Of a DNA stretch of 21,044 nt, positions 5,228 to 13,962 are shown one piece after another (position 1 is the first letter of the stretch; each line of letters begins with the position of its first letter). Source of the DNA: a virus. The notes under the pieces were generated by a model that saw nothing but the letters and a program-made list of their open reading frames with translations, was not told the origin of the DNA and ran no database searches. Location: positions 1-21,044 of the IMG/VR virus record IMGVR_UViG_3300020472_000203; one strand, written 5' to 3'. The position numbers were made by a program, and so were the translations under genes.

Positions 5228-7409
5228 CAACAATAAAAATATAATAGGGGATTTAAGGGGGAAGTTCGACCCTCATTATCAACTTGCGGCTCAAGTTGAT
5301 AATCTTGGAAAGGATTTACCTATTCAAGTTGCTCAGTTGCATAAGACAATGAGTAAGTCCTTTGGTATGCAAAGGAAGACTTTGGTGAGAGTTCTTGCAC
5401 TTGAGAAAAAAGTTGCTGAATTAGAAGCAGAAAGAGAAGCAGCAGAGGAAGTAGTACAAGCAGTAGAAGAGGCAGCAGAAGCAGTAGAAGAGGCAGCAGA
5501 AGAATTAGGTGTTGAGGATGAGATACCTGAAGGTTTAGATGATCTCTTAGATGATGTACGTGGAGAGAAAGAAGAAGTAGGTGGAACAACAACTCCTAAG
5601 AAACCAACAGCAACTGCCACAAAGAAAAGGAAACCAAGGATAAGACTTAGGAAGTCATCCATCAGTGCTGCATCTTTAAAGAAAGGAACTGCATTAGATG
5701 ATGACTTTGCCTCAAGGGTGATGGGTAAAAATGAAAAAGGAGGATATTTAAGTAAGGAAGAAAGAATAGCAAGATTCAAGAAAACAACAATTTCAACTGA
5801 TGGTTTAAAAGCATCGGATTCAGAATCAGAATCAGAAAAAGGTGGTGCATTAGCAAAAGGATCAGGAAATTTAATAGGATCTCTTAAGACTATTGATAAT
5901 AGTGTTAATGGTATTATAGAAGTATTAAAGGATAGTAATAAAGAAGATGCAGATGCAAGAGCAGACGCACGAAAAGAAGATGAAAAAAAGAAAAGAAAAA
6001 AATCAGAAAGTAAATTAGAAGGAGTAGGTGCTGGATTAATAGCAGCAGGAGATAAAATTCTTGCACCAGTTAAGAGTATTTGGTCTAAGATATTAGATTT
6101 TATACAAACTATATTCTTTGGAAATATTGCTCTTAAATTATGGAAGTGGTTTGCTAATCCAGCAAATTCAGAAAAAGTTGCAAGTGTTTTTAGATTCTTG
6201 AAAGATTGGTGGCCTGTTTTAGTAGCAGGTATTATGGCAGTTGTTGGACCAGGTATAACATTTACAGTAGGTTTAGTTGCTTTATTAATGTGGGGTATTC
6301 CTAAGATTATTGATGCTGTAAAATGGGTTGGAAGTTTATTTGGTATAGGTGTAAAGAAAGAAATAGAAAATATTGGTGCAGAATCAGAAAAAACCAATGC
6401 TGATATAGGGAAGGGTATAGAAAGTGATTTAACTAAAGATACTGATAAAATATTAAATGATGCTCCAGATACGGATAAAAAACCTGATAAAGTAGTTGAG
6501 TCAGAACAAAATGCACAAAATTTAAAAGATAGTTCTTCAACCGCACAAGAACCAAAGAAATTTGCTACAGGTGGTTTCGTATCTGGTCCTGGTGGAGTAG
6601 ATAAAGTACCTGCAAAACTAACTGCTGGTGAATTTGTCATGTCTAAAGGAGCAGTTCAGAAGTATGGTGCAAATACTCTTGCTGGTATGAATGCTGCTGG
6701 AGGCGGAACTAATAGACCAACAATGGGTAGATATAATGAAGGGGGTGTCATAACTGATCCAAAAGAGAAAGCACAGCAAGAAGCATATATGCTTAAGTTT
6801 GTTAATGAAGAACGAGCATTGCAGGGTATGGAACCTTTAAATAATCTAACTTATGCTCCAGGTGTGGAACTTACAAAGATGAGAGGTCCAGGTCCAAGAA
6901 CAAACGAAACATCAAATACTAATTTTGATTTTGATAAGGGTATCAAGACCACATCAAGATCAAAAACAGTTGATGGTAAAACTACTTTTGGTGGATCAAT
7001 GAGTCAGATAACACCAGAAGAGAGGGAGAAGTTTTTTGCAGAAAATCCACACGCAGCACAATTAGTAATGCTCAAGGATCAGATAGAATTAGATAATTTA
7101 GGTGCTGATATATCTGCCAGTGCTAAAATGAATGGTGGTGGATTAGTTCAGAAATTTGCTGGTGGTGGGTTAGTTCAGAACTTTGCTGGTGGTGGTCCTG
7201 TAGCAAGAGCTAAAATTTATCCTAAAAAATCTTCTTTAGCTCCTATATCACCTCCATCTTCTCCAGTTTATAAAATTGCTATGGATTCGACGACAGCACA
7301 GAGTCAAAAAACATCTGCTATTGCATCGAATGATCAAGATTTACCTCAATTTAGTGCTTCTGCAATGCGTTCTGGGTCGAAAATCAAAACTTTAGGAATA
7401 TCGGTATAA
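5220..7409 (+). CDS. Tail tape-measure-like protein 1
   Basis: This 729-aa protein is probably a tape-measure-type tail protein, located where the family sits after tail chaperones. Visible features in order: an N-terminal helix and coiled coil (residues ~61-96) with AVEEAAE heptads; a Lys/Glu-rich linker; a hydrophobic region (~330-372) beginning WWPVLVAGIMAVVGPG; and a Gly-rich C-terminal half. There GGFVSGPGGVDKVPAKLTAG followed by EFVMSKGAVQKYG is the motif seen at the end of many phage tape measures. Repeated GGGLVQ units lie at ~639-656. Tape measures set tail length and enter the host membrane during DNA delivery. It could equally be gp29 or a second lumen protein. Translation is probably coupled to the upstream ORF because the start overlaps its end. 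Confidence 0.7.
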   Translation: MPSNNKNIIGDLRGKFDPHYQLAAQVDNLGKDLPIQVAQLHKTMSKSFGMQRKTLVRVLALEKKVAELEAEREAAEEVVQAVEEAAEAVEEAAEELGVEDEIPEGLDDLLDDVRGEKEEVGGTTTPKKPTATATKKRKPRIRLRKSSISAASLKKGTALDDDFASRVMGKNEKGGYLSKEERIARFKKTTISTDGLKASDSESESEKGGALAKGSGNLIGSLKTIDNSVNGIIEVLKDSNKEDADARADARKEDEKKKRKKSESKLEGVGAGLIAAGDKILAPVKSIWSKILDFIQTIFFGNIALKLWKWFANPANSEKVASVFRFLKDWWPVLVAGIMAVVGPGITFTVGLVALLMWGIPKIIDAVKWVGSLFGIGVKKEIENIGAESEKTNADIGKGIESDLTKDTDKILNDAPDTDKKPDKVVESEQNAQNLKDSSSTAQEPKKFATGGFVSGPGGVDKVPAKLTAGEFVMSKGAVQKYGANTLAGMNAAGGGTNRPTMGRYNEGGVITDPKEKAQQEAYMLKFVNEERALQGMEPLNNLTYAPGVELTKMRGPGPRTNETSNTNFDFDKGIKTTSRSKTVDGKTTFGGSMSQITPEEREKFFAENPHAAQLVMLKDQIELDNLGADISASAKMNGGGLVQKFAGGGLVQNFAGGGPVARAKIYPKKSSLAPISPPSSPVYKIAMDSTTAQSQKTSAIASNDQDLPQFSASAMRSGSKIKTLGISV
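5460..5501 (+). repeat. Perfect 21-bp tandem duplication coding coiled-coil heptads
   Basis: Positions 5460-5480 and 5481-5501 are identical 21-bp copies. Each encodes the seven-residue heptad AVEEAAE, so the duplication lengthens the coiled coil by exactly one heptad without changing the frame. Confidence 0.85.
7134..7187 (+). repeat. 27-bp tandem repeat in tape-measure-like gene
   Basis: Two near-identical 27-bp units (7134-7160 and 7161-7187) encode GGGLVQKFA and GGGLVQNFA, and a partial third begins GGGPVA. The glycine-rich repeats are typical of the C-terminal region of tape-measure proteins. Confidence 0.8.
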
Positions 7410-7413
7410 TATT

Positions 7414-9408
7414 ATGGCTTGGGGAGCAGTTCTAAAAGGAGTAGCGAAAGGAGTAGGAAAGGGGGCAAGAAAGGTTGCTACAGATAAACTTCTGAATAGA
7501 AAAAAGAATGTAAAGAATAGAAGAGCAAAGGCACAAGAAGCCATGGGAGGTGGTGAAGAGAGGGGTGGAGCACTTGCTATTCGTCCTACTACACCTTTAG
7601 CTCCTACTATAGGTGGTGGTGCTCTTGCTACTATTGGAGGTAGTGGTGGAGGTAGTGGTGGAGGTGGTGGTGCAGCAGCAGATAATACACCAGAAGGGAC
7701 TGCACTTAATATATCAACTAATATTATTAAAGTTGAGAATCTTTTGAAGAATTCTTATACAATGAAGCAGAAGGTAAGGGAAGATGCTAGAAAACAATCA
7801 AAGGTTGATGAGGATAAGGAGCAGGAAAAAGCATTAGAGAAAGTAAAGAAACCTAAAAGTAAGATTAAAATTCCTGGTGCAAAAGCAGCAGAAGGTCTTT
7901 TAGGTAAAGTATTTAATTTTATTGGTGCGATGCTGCTTGGTTGGATTGCAGTTAGGTGGCAGGAGTGGTTGCCAAAATTAATTGCTATTTTAAAACCTAT
8001 AGCAGCAATCGCAGATTGGATTATTAATGTAGCTGGTGTAATTTTAGATGCATTAGCGGGAGTTATTGATTTTGGTTATAAACTTGTTGATAAGATGGAG
8101 GGGTGGGTAAAAGATATCTATGGAGAAGAAGGGGCTGAGAAATTTAAGACTTTTATGACTAATCTTAAGGATCTTATTGCTGGATTCTTAGTGTGGAAGA
8201 TAATTGGTGAAAAGCTGTTCAAGGCTTTCGTTGGCGTGATAAAGAATGCCTGGAAAGCAGTTACTGGAGCTATTAGAAAAGCATGGGTATCATTAAAAAG
8301 GATGGTGGGTCGTAAGGCCAGGATGTTCTTTAAGAATTTGGTTAAAAGGCTTGGTGATGGTGCTAAAACTGTTGGTGGAAAAATACTTAATGTAGGTAAG
8401 AATATTGGTGGAAAAGTACTTGGAGGAGCTAAGAATGTTTTAGGTAAAGTTGGTGGTATATTCAGACAAGGTGGTGGGAAGTTAGCAAGTACTGGTGCAG
8501 GTAAAGTAGCAGGTAAGGTTGGTGGATTTGCTGCTAAGATATTTGGTAAAGCAGCTGGTGTTATTGGTCCTGCAATAAAGGGTGCAATGCCAGCAATAAA
8601 GGGATTTGCTAAAAGAATTCCTATTTTTGGTTCTCTTATTGTTGCTCTTGTTTCTCTTATGTCAGGGGAACCAGTTGGGCAAGCACTCTTTAAAGCAGTT
8701 GGTGCTGGATTAGGTGGGGCACTAGGAACATTCATACCTATTCCTTTCCTTGGAACGCTTCTTGGAGAGACCTTTGGTATGTTTATTGGTGATGCTCTTT
8801 ATTATGGAATTGTAAAGGGAGATTGGAAGCAAGCGGGAGTAATTCTTAAGCAGCATTTGATGGGTATATTTAAGGCAGGTAAAGCTGTAGGGCAATGGAT
8901 TGGTGGTGGACTTGGTAGATTTGTAGACAATTTAATGAAAAAAGACCCTATTGGAATAAAAGAGGGTTTGGGAAGACGTGCTGCTGCAACTAAGATAGCA
9001 GAAATTTTAGGAATGAAGAAGTGGTTAAATGGGTTGGGGTATGTTGAGGATGGTCAAGTAACTAAGTTTCCTAATATTTTAAATTTACTTAATCCTCTTA
9101 AGTTTTATCCTTTATTATTCAAATCTTTCTTTCCTCCTAGTGAAGAAGGAGGAGGAGTAAGCATACCTGCAGGGGGAGGAAAAGAAAAGGTGGCAATAAC
9201 TTCTACTAATAAAAATCAAGGAGTTGTAGATTCTATATCTACTCGTGCTTCCTATGAAGATTCATCTGCAGGGACAATTAGAATCTCACCTCCAACTACT
9301 ACATCTTCAGAAACATCTAGTGGAGACTCTGAGGGTGGTGCTGTTAAGTTTATTCCTATATCATCAGGTGGTGGAGATCCTTATGAAGAACTTGATTTCT
9401 TTGGTTAA
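7414..9408 (+). CDS. Tail tape-measure-like protein 2 / tail lumen protein
   Basis: The 664-aa product is hydrophobic and helical, probably a tape-measure or lumen protein. It begins MAWGAVLKGVAKGVGKGARK, then a Gly/Ser linker (GGGSGGGGGAAA, ~87-96). Hydrophobic helices follow at ~165-219 (FIGAMLLGWIAV) and a second at ~248-268. Residues ~310-400 form a Gly/Lys-rich amphipathic region with VGGKILNVGKNIGGKVLGGA. More hydrophobic segments lie at ~401-416 (IPIFGSLIVALVSLM) and ~430-467. The tail is Gly/Ser/Thr-rich. Such a mix of amphipathic and hydrophobic segments fits a protein that leaves the tail and inserts into the host membrane. It is close to T4 gp29 length (590). Functional assignment is moderate. 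The 5' gap is 4 nt after the preceding gene. Confidence 0.6.
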   Translation: MAWGAVLKGVAKGVGKGARKVATDKLLNRKKNVKNRRAKAQEAMGGGEERGGALAIRPTTPLAPTIGGGALATIGGSGGGSGGGGGAAADNTPEGTALNISTNIIKVENLLKNSYTMKQKVREDARKQSKVDEDKEQEKALEKVKKPKSKIKIPGAKAAEGLLGKVFNFIGAMLLGWIAVRWQEWLPKLIAILKPIAAIADWIINVAGVILDALAGVIDFGYKLVDKMEGWVKDIYGEEGAEKFKTFMTNLKDLIAGFLVWKIIGEKLFKAFVGVIKNAWKAVTGAIRKAWVSLKRMVGRKARMFFKNLVKRLGDGAKTVGGKILNVGKNIGGKVLGGAKNVLGKVGGIFRQGGGKLASTGAGKVAGKVGGFAAKIFGKAAGVIGPAIKGAMPAIKGFAKRIPIFGSLIVALVSLMSGEPVGQALFKAVGAGLGGALGTFIPIPFLGTLLGETFGMFIGDALYYGIVKGDWKQAGVILKQHLMGIFKAGKAVGQWIGGGLGRFVDNLMKKDPIGIKEGLGRRAAATKIAEILGMKKWLNGLGYVEDGQVTKFPNILNLLNPLKFYPLLFKSFFPPSEEGGGVSIPAGGGKEKVAITSTNKNQGVVDSISTRASYEDSSAGTIRISPPTTTSSETSSGDSEGGAVKFIPISSGGGDPYEELDFFG

Positions 9409-9411
9409 ATA
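9404..9411 (+). promoter_or_regulatory. Late-promoter-like GTTAAATA upstream of gp27
   Basis: GTTAAATA contains the stop codon of the previous gene (TAA at 9406-9408). It is 19 nt before the gp27 ATG. One base differs from the T4 consensus core (TTAAATA versus ATAAATA), so this is the weakest of the set. Confidence 0.3.
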
Positions 9412-9430
9412 GTAATAGAGGTAATATCAC

Positions 9431-10873
9431 ATGGCAAAAACACAATTATCAGGAGCAAGAGCTGCAGCACCCGCCTTTAAAGAAGGTACGGGTTTAGGTG
9501 TTCAACAGATTGATATAGTATCAAATGAAGATTCAGGTAAAACAGTAAGTGTTGTTAATAGCACGATGGCTTTTTTATATTATGAAAGTATCTTACAAGA
9601 TTCTGTTAGGGCAACAGTAACCTTTACTGATACTGGTAATACAATTGAAGAAACAACTGCTATGGCTGGATTACCTATCGTGGGACAAGAAACTGTCAAT
9701 ATAAAGTTTACTGATAATAATGAGAATACTATAAAGACGACTTTATTTGTTAATAAAGTTTCTCCTCTTTTAGAAGATACTACAACATCTGTAGTTCAAT
9801 TGGACTTGGCATCTAGAGAATTTATATGGAATGAGAAAAGAAGAGTTAATGTAAGATTTGATGGAAAAATATCAGATCATGTTGAAAAATTATTAAAAGA
9901 TGAGAATTTTCTTGGACCTACTCAGAAATTTAAGAGTTTGGATGGGTATAAGCAAAAAGAAATTGATATTGAACCTACTTCTAATAAACATAATTTTGTA
10001 GGAAATAATAAAAAACCTTATTATATAATTAATTGGTTATCTCGTGGAGCAGTTCCTGAAAGTGGATCCAAAGGAAATACTGCAGGATATTTTTTCTGGG
10101 AAACTTCTGATAAATTTTATTTCAAATCTATTGATAGTTTAATGGATACTACACAAAATAAACCAAAGAAGTCTATAATTTATAACGAATCTCCTGATGC
10201 TGGTGGAGCAAATATACCTGAAGGATATGATTATAAAGCACTTGAGTATACTGTAGATAATGCTGTGGATGTTCAACAAAAACTTAAGTTGGGTGCATAT
10301 TCTACTCGTATTATTACATTTGATCCTTTTAATTGTTATTATAAATGTGTTACTCCTAATGCAGGTAATTCTAAGATTAAAGGAGCAGCAAATACTCCTG
10401 GAGATCAAAAGAATCTAAAACTTGCTGGAAAGAAATTACCTACTTTAAATCCTGCATTTGATATTCCAGAAGAAGGAAAAGAATTTTCTAGAACCACTTA
10501 TATGGTATTAGATTGTGGTAGTCTTCCTGCAGGAACAGGTGAAGGGGAATCTAATCAACAATTGGATAAATCAAAAGACGAGAATTATAATCCAGGAGAA
10601 GTATTAAATCAAGGTATTATGAGGATGAATCAATTGTTTGCGTTGAAAACCTCAATTACTATACCTGGGGACTTTTCATTACACGCAGGAGATGCTATAT
10701 ATGTGGATGCTCCTGAACTCAAAACTGATACTAAAAATGATGAGGTAGATAAGCAGGTAGGTGGTAACTATATCATTTCAGATGTGTGCCATTATCTTTC
10801 TCCTAAATTTACATTAACAAAATTGGTATTAGTGAGAGATTCCTTTGGAAGAAAACCAAAGGAAAGGGGATAA
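9431..10873 (+). CDS. 27: Baseplate hub subunit gp27
   Basis: gp27 forms the trimeric ring at the centre of the baseplate hub that binds gp5. The 480-aa product (T4 about 391) begins MAKTQLSG and has the family pattern: an N-terminal beta domain (ESILQDSVRATVTFTDTGNT, then QETVNIKFTD), VVQLDLASREFIWNEKRRVN in the hub fold, and a central YYIINWLSRGA, with AGYFFWETSDKFYFKSIDSL (~218-237) as a conserved F-x-W-E-x-x-x-x-F-x-F block. A C-terminal beta domain ends KFTLTKLVLVRDSFG. A Shine-Dalgarno AGAGG at 9417-9421 is 9 nt before the ATG. It is next to the hub partner gp5, with the CP12-like gene between them. Confidence 0.8.
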   Translation: MAKTQLSGARAAAPAFKEGTGLGVQQIDIVSNEDSGKTVSVVNSTMAFLYYESILQDSVRATVTFTDTGNTIEETTAMAGLPIVGQETVNIKFTDNNENTIKTTLFVNKVSPLLEDTTTSVVQLDLASREFIWNEKRRVNVRFDGKISDHVEKLLKDENFLGPTQKFKSLDGYKQKEIDIEPTSNKHNFVGNNKKPYYIINWLSRGAVPESGSKGNTAGYFFWETSDKFYFKSIDSLMDTTQNKPKKSIIYNESPDAGGANIPEGYDYKALEYTVDNAVDVQQKLKLGAYSTRIITFDPFNCYYKCVTPNAGNSKIKGAANTPGDQKNLKLAGKKLPTLNPAFDIPEEGKEFSRTTYMVLDCGSLPAGTGEGESNQQLDKSKDENYNPGEVLNQGIMRMNQLFALKTSITIPGDFSLHAGDAIYVDAPELKTDTKNDEVDKQVGGNYIISDVCHYLSPKFTLTKLVLVRDSFGRKPKERG

Positions 10874-10876
10874 ATA
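10869..10876 (+). promoter_or_regulatory. Late-promoter-like GATAAATA upstream of the CP12-like gene
   Basis: GATAAATA differs from the T4 late consensus only in the first base. It includes the gp27 stop codon (TAA, 10871-10873) and lies 21 nt before the ATG of the CP12-like gene. A transcript from here would carry the CP12-like gene and gp5. Confidence 0.55.
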
Positions 10877-10897
10877 ATAAAGTAACGGACTAATCTT

Positions 10898-11164
10898 ATG
10901 TCAGAAATCAAACACGATTTAGACCATGAAGTCTACCTTGATCCTAAAGATGGCAAGGAACATATCAATCATGGTAAGATGGAATATTCTAAGGAAGACT
11001 TAGAATCATCTCATGCTTATTATGATGAGTATCATAAGGGTGAGGTAGTAGATAAGAATGATGCTACTATCAATGATTGGCATACTAGACATCAAGACCA
11101 ACACTTAGAAGTCTATTGTGATAATCATCCTGATGCAGAAGAATGTAGAGTCTACGACGATTAG
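10898..11164 (+). CDS. CP12-like protein with C-terminal GAPDH-binding signature
   Basis: The 88-aa protein ends YCDNHPDAEECRVYDD (residues 73-88), which is nearly identical to the C-terminal motif of cyanobacterial CP12 (typical form YCDDNPDALECRVYDD). CP12 binds GAPDH and PRK in the Calvin cycle to switch both off; its C-terminal cysteine pair and tail insert into GAPDH. Both cysteines (C74 and C83) and the 8-residue spacing are kept. The rest is different: the N-terminal cysteine pair and the AWDxVEEL core are not visible, and residues 1-60 are acidic, His- and Tyr-rich. Cyanophages are known to carry CP12 as an auxiliary metabolic gene. Here it is unusual in lying between hub genes gp27 and gp5. 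It could be a partial CP12, or a virion-linked protein that borrowed the motif. Confidence 0.6.
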   Translation: MSEIKHDLDHEVYLDPKDGKEHINHGKMEYSKEDLESSHAYYDEYHKGEVVDKNDATINDWHTRHQDQHLEVYCDNHPDAEECRVYDD

Positions 11165-11170
11165 TAACTT

Positions 11171-13951
11171 ATGGAAGGTAGTGCTCTTTTTAATTCAGGA
11201 TATTTAGGATCTAGTTTCATCTGGTGGATTGGTCAGATAGCTGATGATTCCACTTGGAGAGATAATCGTTTAACTGGAAAATTTCCAAGCAAGGAATCAA
11301 TACCTGGATGGGGAGCGCGGTATAAAGTTAGGATCATGGGTGTCCATGATCAAGGTCAAATAATTCCTGAAGAAGATTTGCCTTGGGCAAATATAATATA
11401 TCCAGTTACTGCTGGAGGTGGACAAACTAATTCTTGGATGTCATCAAACCTTAGACAAGGTAATATTGTTTTTGGTTTTTATATGGATGGGCAGAATATG
11501 CAGAACCCCGTTATTTTAGGGGTTCTAGGAAACAATGCTCAAACTAATCTTGGTATGGTTATTGGTGAGAATGATGATGGTGTTACTAATACTCAACCTG
11601 GAAGTATAGCAAAAAGTGGATTTGCTAAAGGATCTGTACCAAAAAAAGGATCTACGCAGGAGAAAGTTCCTGATGAAGCACTTACGGTAGAGAAACCAAC
11701 AAAACAAGAAATAGCGAAAGAGTCAGCAGAATCTCCACCAGGAACTCAGACTAATCAATATGGATTACCTGAAAATCGTGCAATAACACAATCTCAGCAG
11801 AATGATATTGCAAGTGCAAAAGCAGATGCAGAGGAACAGGGATTAACTGGAGAGAATGCTAAAGAATTTGTTAAATCTAAGGTTAAACAGGGGATTAAAA
11901 ATCGTGCAGGTGATGCAAAGGCACCGTTTAGAGATCCTGAACCTGGTCCTACTATAGAAAATCCTGATGCAATGCATCAGTTAGCAGCAGGAGATGTAAA
12001 GCGAAATGATAAGTATAATGAGAAAGTAGTATTAATGAATCCCGATGATGCAGTAGGATCTGCAACTAAGGCGATGCAAACAGAAATTGATAATCTCACT
12101 CAAAAAATTGATAAGTTTATGGGTTCTAGAAAGCAGTATATTGATGCAGTATCTGGACCTCCTAATCAAAATGATATTGAGAAAGAAATTAAATTGACTG
12201 CAAGGAAGATATCAAAATATCAAAAAGTTATTATGGATAAGATTGGAGAATTCCAATCAAAGAAATTAAATGAGGAATTAACTAAAACTGTAGCAGCAAT
12301 GCCGTCAAGTATGAGATATATGTTTGCGGATCAAAAATTTCTTAATACTGAGGAAAATATTAAAAAATATAATGAGATCACGAATAAAATGGTAGATCAA
12401 ATGGAAGGTATTTTGAAGGGTAAATTACAGATTCCTCAATTAACTGCTGCGGCAGATGCATTAGCAGCTAGTGGAGCTTTGTGGGCAGATTCTAATTCTT
12501 CATCAGCAATAGATGCTCTTATGAGTAGTGGTGGTGATGATAGTTTTACTGATTTAACTACAGGTTCAGAGGCATTTAAGATTGGTGGAACAGATGATTC
12601 TGTTGCAGGACCTAAGGGAGTTATTGACACATCCAATCCTTCTCCCATTAAGGTTCCAAAAGTTCCTGTTTGTTATGCTGAGGATGTTGTTGCACAAGGA
12701 ATTGCTATAAATCAAGATGCTTTACAAGATGTTGCTTCTTCTCAGCATAATAATTATAATAAGTTTTTAGAAAATCTTCGCAGTCAATTGACAGAAGAGG
12801 AAAGAAAATTACAGGATAAAGCATATGATAAGACTGGTTTAGGAAAGGTTACAGTTATTACTGATGAAGAAGAGGATGATTTACCTCAAGGTGGTACAAA
12901 TTATTATTCTGAGAATGGTGCTCCATGTGCGGGTGGTAGTGGAACAGGATTTAAGGTTGATATTGTAGTTCCAGATGGGGGTTTATATGATAATGGATTT
13001 CTTACTATAAATGATGCTGGTGCTGGATATACAGTGAATACTGCCGATGGAGGAGGTGTTTCTGGTACAGGATCTACGACGGCTACTACTACTACTGGGG
13101 GATCTGGAACGGGAATTAAAGTAAATTACACTATATCATCTGGTGCTATTACTGGTATTAGTACTAATGCTGTAGGAGCAAATTATAAGAATGGTGATAT
13201 TCTTACTGTAGTTAATAATGCTTCAGGAACTCCATCTACTAATGCAACATTTACACTTGATAAGGTAAGAGGTTCTGTAGAAACAATAGAGAATGGTGGT
13301 ATAATTATTGCTGATCCTGGTAGTGGTTATAAGATTGGTGAATTATTAACAGTTCAACAATCTGGTAGTGGTAATAATTGTGGTCTTGTGATAACACAAG
13401 TTTTAGATCCAGGAGAAAAGAAAGCAACAGCAGGTCCTGTTACTCCTGGTGATACTAATGGTTCAGTTGCTGATTCTAAACCAAGTATTGGACAAAAACT
13501 TGGGGATATGCTTCAGATGTTAGGTGGTATGGAAGGTAGTATGACACAAGCATTAGATTTTAAAAATCTTGAAGGAAATGTATTCCCATTTGAAAATCCA
13601 CCAAATAAGGCAATTACTGATTTTTATACTTTAGCAACAGGTGGTTCTGGTCAAGATGAAACTCAAAAACCAAGTATGCAATCAATTGATAAAACAGTTG
13701 CTGGTATGGATCTTTCAAGAATTAAAGATAAACTTCCAGATATTCCGTTTGCTGGTCCTGGTAAAGGTACACCTTCTATTGATTTGATTAGTAAAGTTGC
13801 AGGTGGATTTGGTTCTGGATTATCTCAAGATCAAGTTAATCAGGCTATAAAGAAAGTGAAAGCACTTAGAGATGCAGGTGAAGATGTTAAAGGAAAATTA
13901 TCTGCAGAATTAAAAAATTTGAGTGGAAATAATAATCCTTACAATACCTAA
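11171..13951 (+). CDS. 5: Baseplate hub protein gp5-like, OB-fold, no visible lysozyme domain
   Basis: The first ~120 residues match the gp5 N-terminal OB-fold domain: SIPGWGARYKVRIMGVHDQG, DLPWANIIYPVTAG, and LRQGNIVFGFYMDGQNMQNP with VILGVLGNN. That domain binds gp27 and nucleates the hub. The remaining 800 residues differ from T4 gp5 (575 aa). There is a charged region, a helical/coiled section (~290-430), and a Gly/Thr-rich beta region (~588-745) with repeats such as GAGYTV, GANYKNGDILTV and GSGYKIGELLTV. No glycosidase-like Glu-Asp-Thr pattern of the T4 lysozyme domain was recognised. No C-terminal octapeptide beta-helix was seen; a separate gene downstream may provide it. The C-terminus is helical. 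It follows the CP12-like gene by 6 nt. Confidence 0.72.
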   Translation: MEGSALFNSGYLGSSFIWWIGQIADDSTWRDNRLTGKFPSKESIPGWGARYKVRIMGVHDQGQIIPEEDLPWANIIYPVTAGGGQTNSWMSSNLRQGNIVFGFYMDGQNMQNPVILGVLGNNAQTNLGMVIGENDDGVTNTQPGSIAKSGFAKGSVPKKGSTQEKVPDEALTVEKPTKQEIAKESAESPPGTQTNQYGLPENRAITQSQQNDIASAKADAEEQGLTGENAKEFVKSKVKQGIKNRAGDAKAPFRDPEPGPTIENPDAMHQLAAGDVKRNDKYNEKVVLMNPDDAVGSATKAMQTEIDNLTQKIDKFMGSRKQYIDAVSGPPNQNDIEKEIKLTARKISKYQKVIMDKIGEFQSKKLNEELTKTVAAMPSSMRYMFADQKFLNTEENIKKYNEITNKMVDQMEGILKGKLQIPQLTAAADALAASGALWADSNSSSAIDALMSSGGDDSFTDLTTGSEAFKIGGTDDSVAGPKGVIDTSNPSPIKVPKVPVCYAEDVVAQGIAINQDALQDVASSQHNNYNKFLENLRSQLTEEERKLQDKAYDKTGLGKVTVITDEEEDDLPQGGTNYYSENGAPCAGGSGTGFKVDIVVPDGGLYDNGFLTINDAGAGYTVNTADGGGVSGTGSTTATTTTGGSGTGIKVNYTISSGAITGISTNAVGANYKNGDILTVVNNASGTPSTNATFTLDKVRGSVETIENGGIIIADPGSGYKIGELLTVQQSGSGNNCGLVITQVLDPGEKKATAGPVTPGDTNGSVADSKPSIGQKLGDMLQMLGGMEGSMTQALDFKNLEGNVFPFENPPNKAITDFYTLATGGSGQDETQKPSMQSIDKTVAGMDLSRIKDKLPDIPFAGPGKGTPSIDLISKVAGGFGSGLSQDQVNQAIKKVKALRDAGEDVKGKLSAELKNLSGNNNPYNT

Positions 13952-13957
13952 TAAATA
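13951..13957 (+). promoter_or_regulatory. ATAAATA motif before the giant structural gene
   Basis: ATAAATA starts on the last base of the gp5 stop codon (TAA, 13949-13951). It ends 5 nt before the ATG at 13963, which would leave essentially no leader if the start site were at the usual distance. It could be chance in AT-rich sequence, or a leaderless late transcript. Confidence 0.25.
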
Positions 13958-13962
13958 TTTCT

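Noticed and set aside
5333-6640. A 435-codon open frame on the minus strand inside the first tape-measure-like gene
   Set aside because: It is antisense to a protein with clear tape-measure features; the translation is low-complexity Ser/Pro/Leu-rich and mirrors the Lys/Glu/Ala codons of the plus strand. No ribosome site or family was seen.
8118-8735. A 205-codon minus-strand frame inside the second tape-measure-like gene
   Set aside because: Shadow of Gly/Ala/Lys codons of the plus-strand gene, giving Pro/Ala/Leu-rich nonsense with no recognisable domain.
13951-13957. Strong late promoter for the giant gene
   Set aside because: Only 5 nt lie between the motif and the ATG, so a normal leader is impossible; kept only as a weak candidate.
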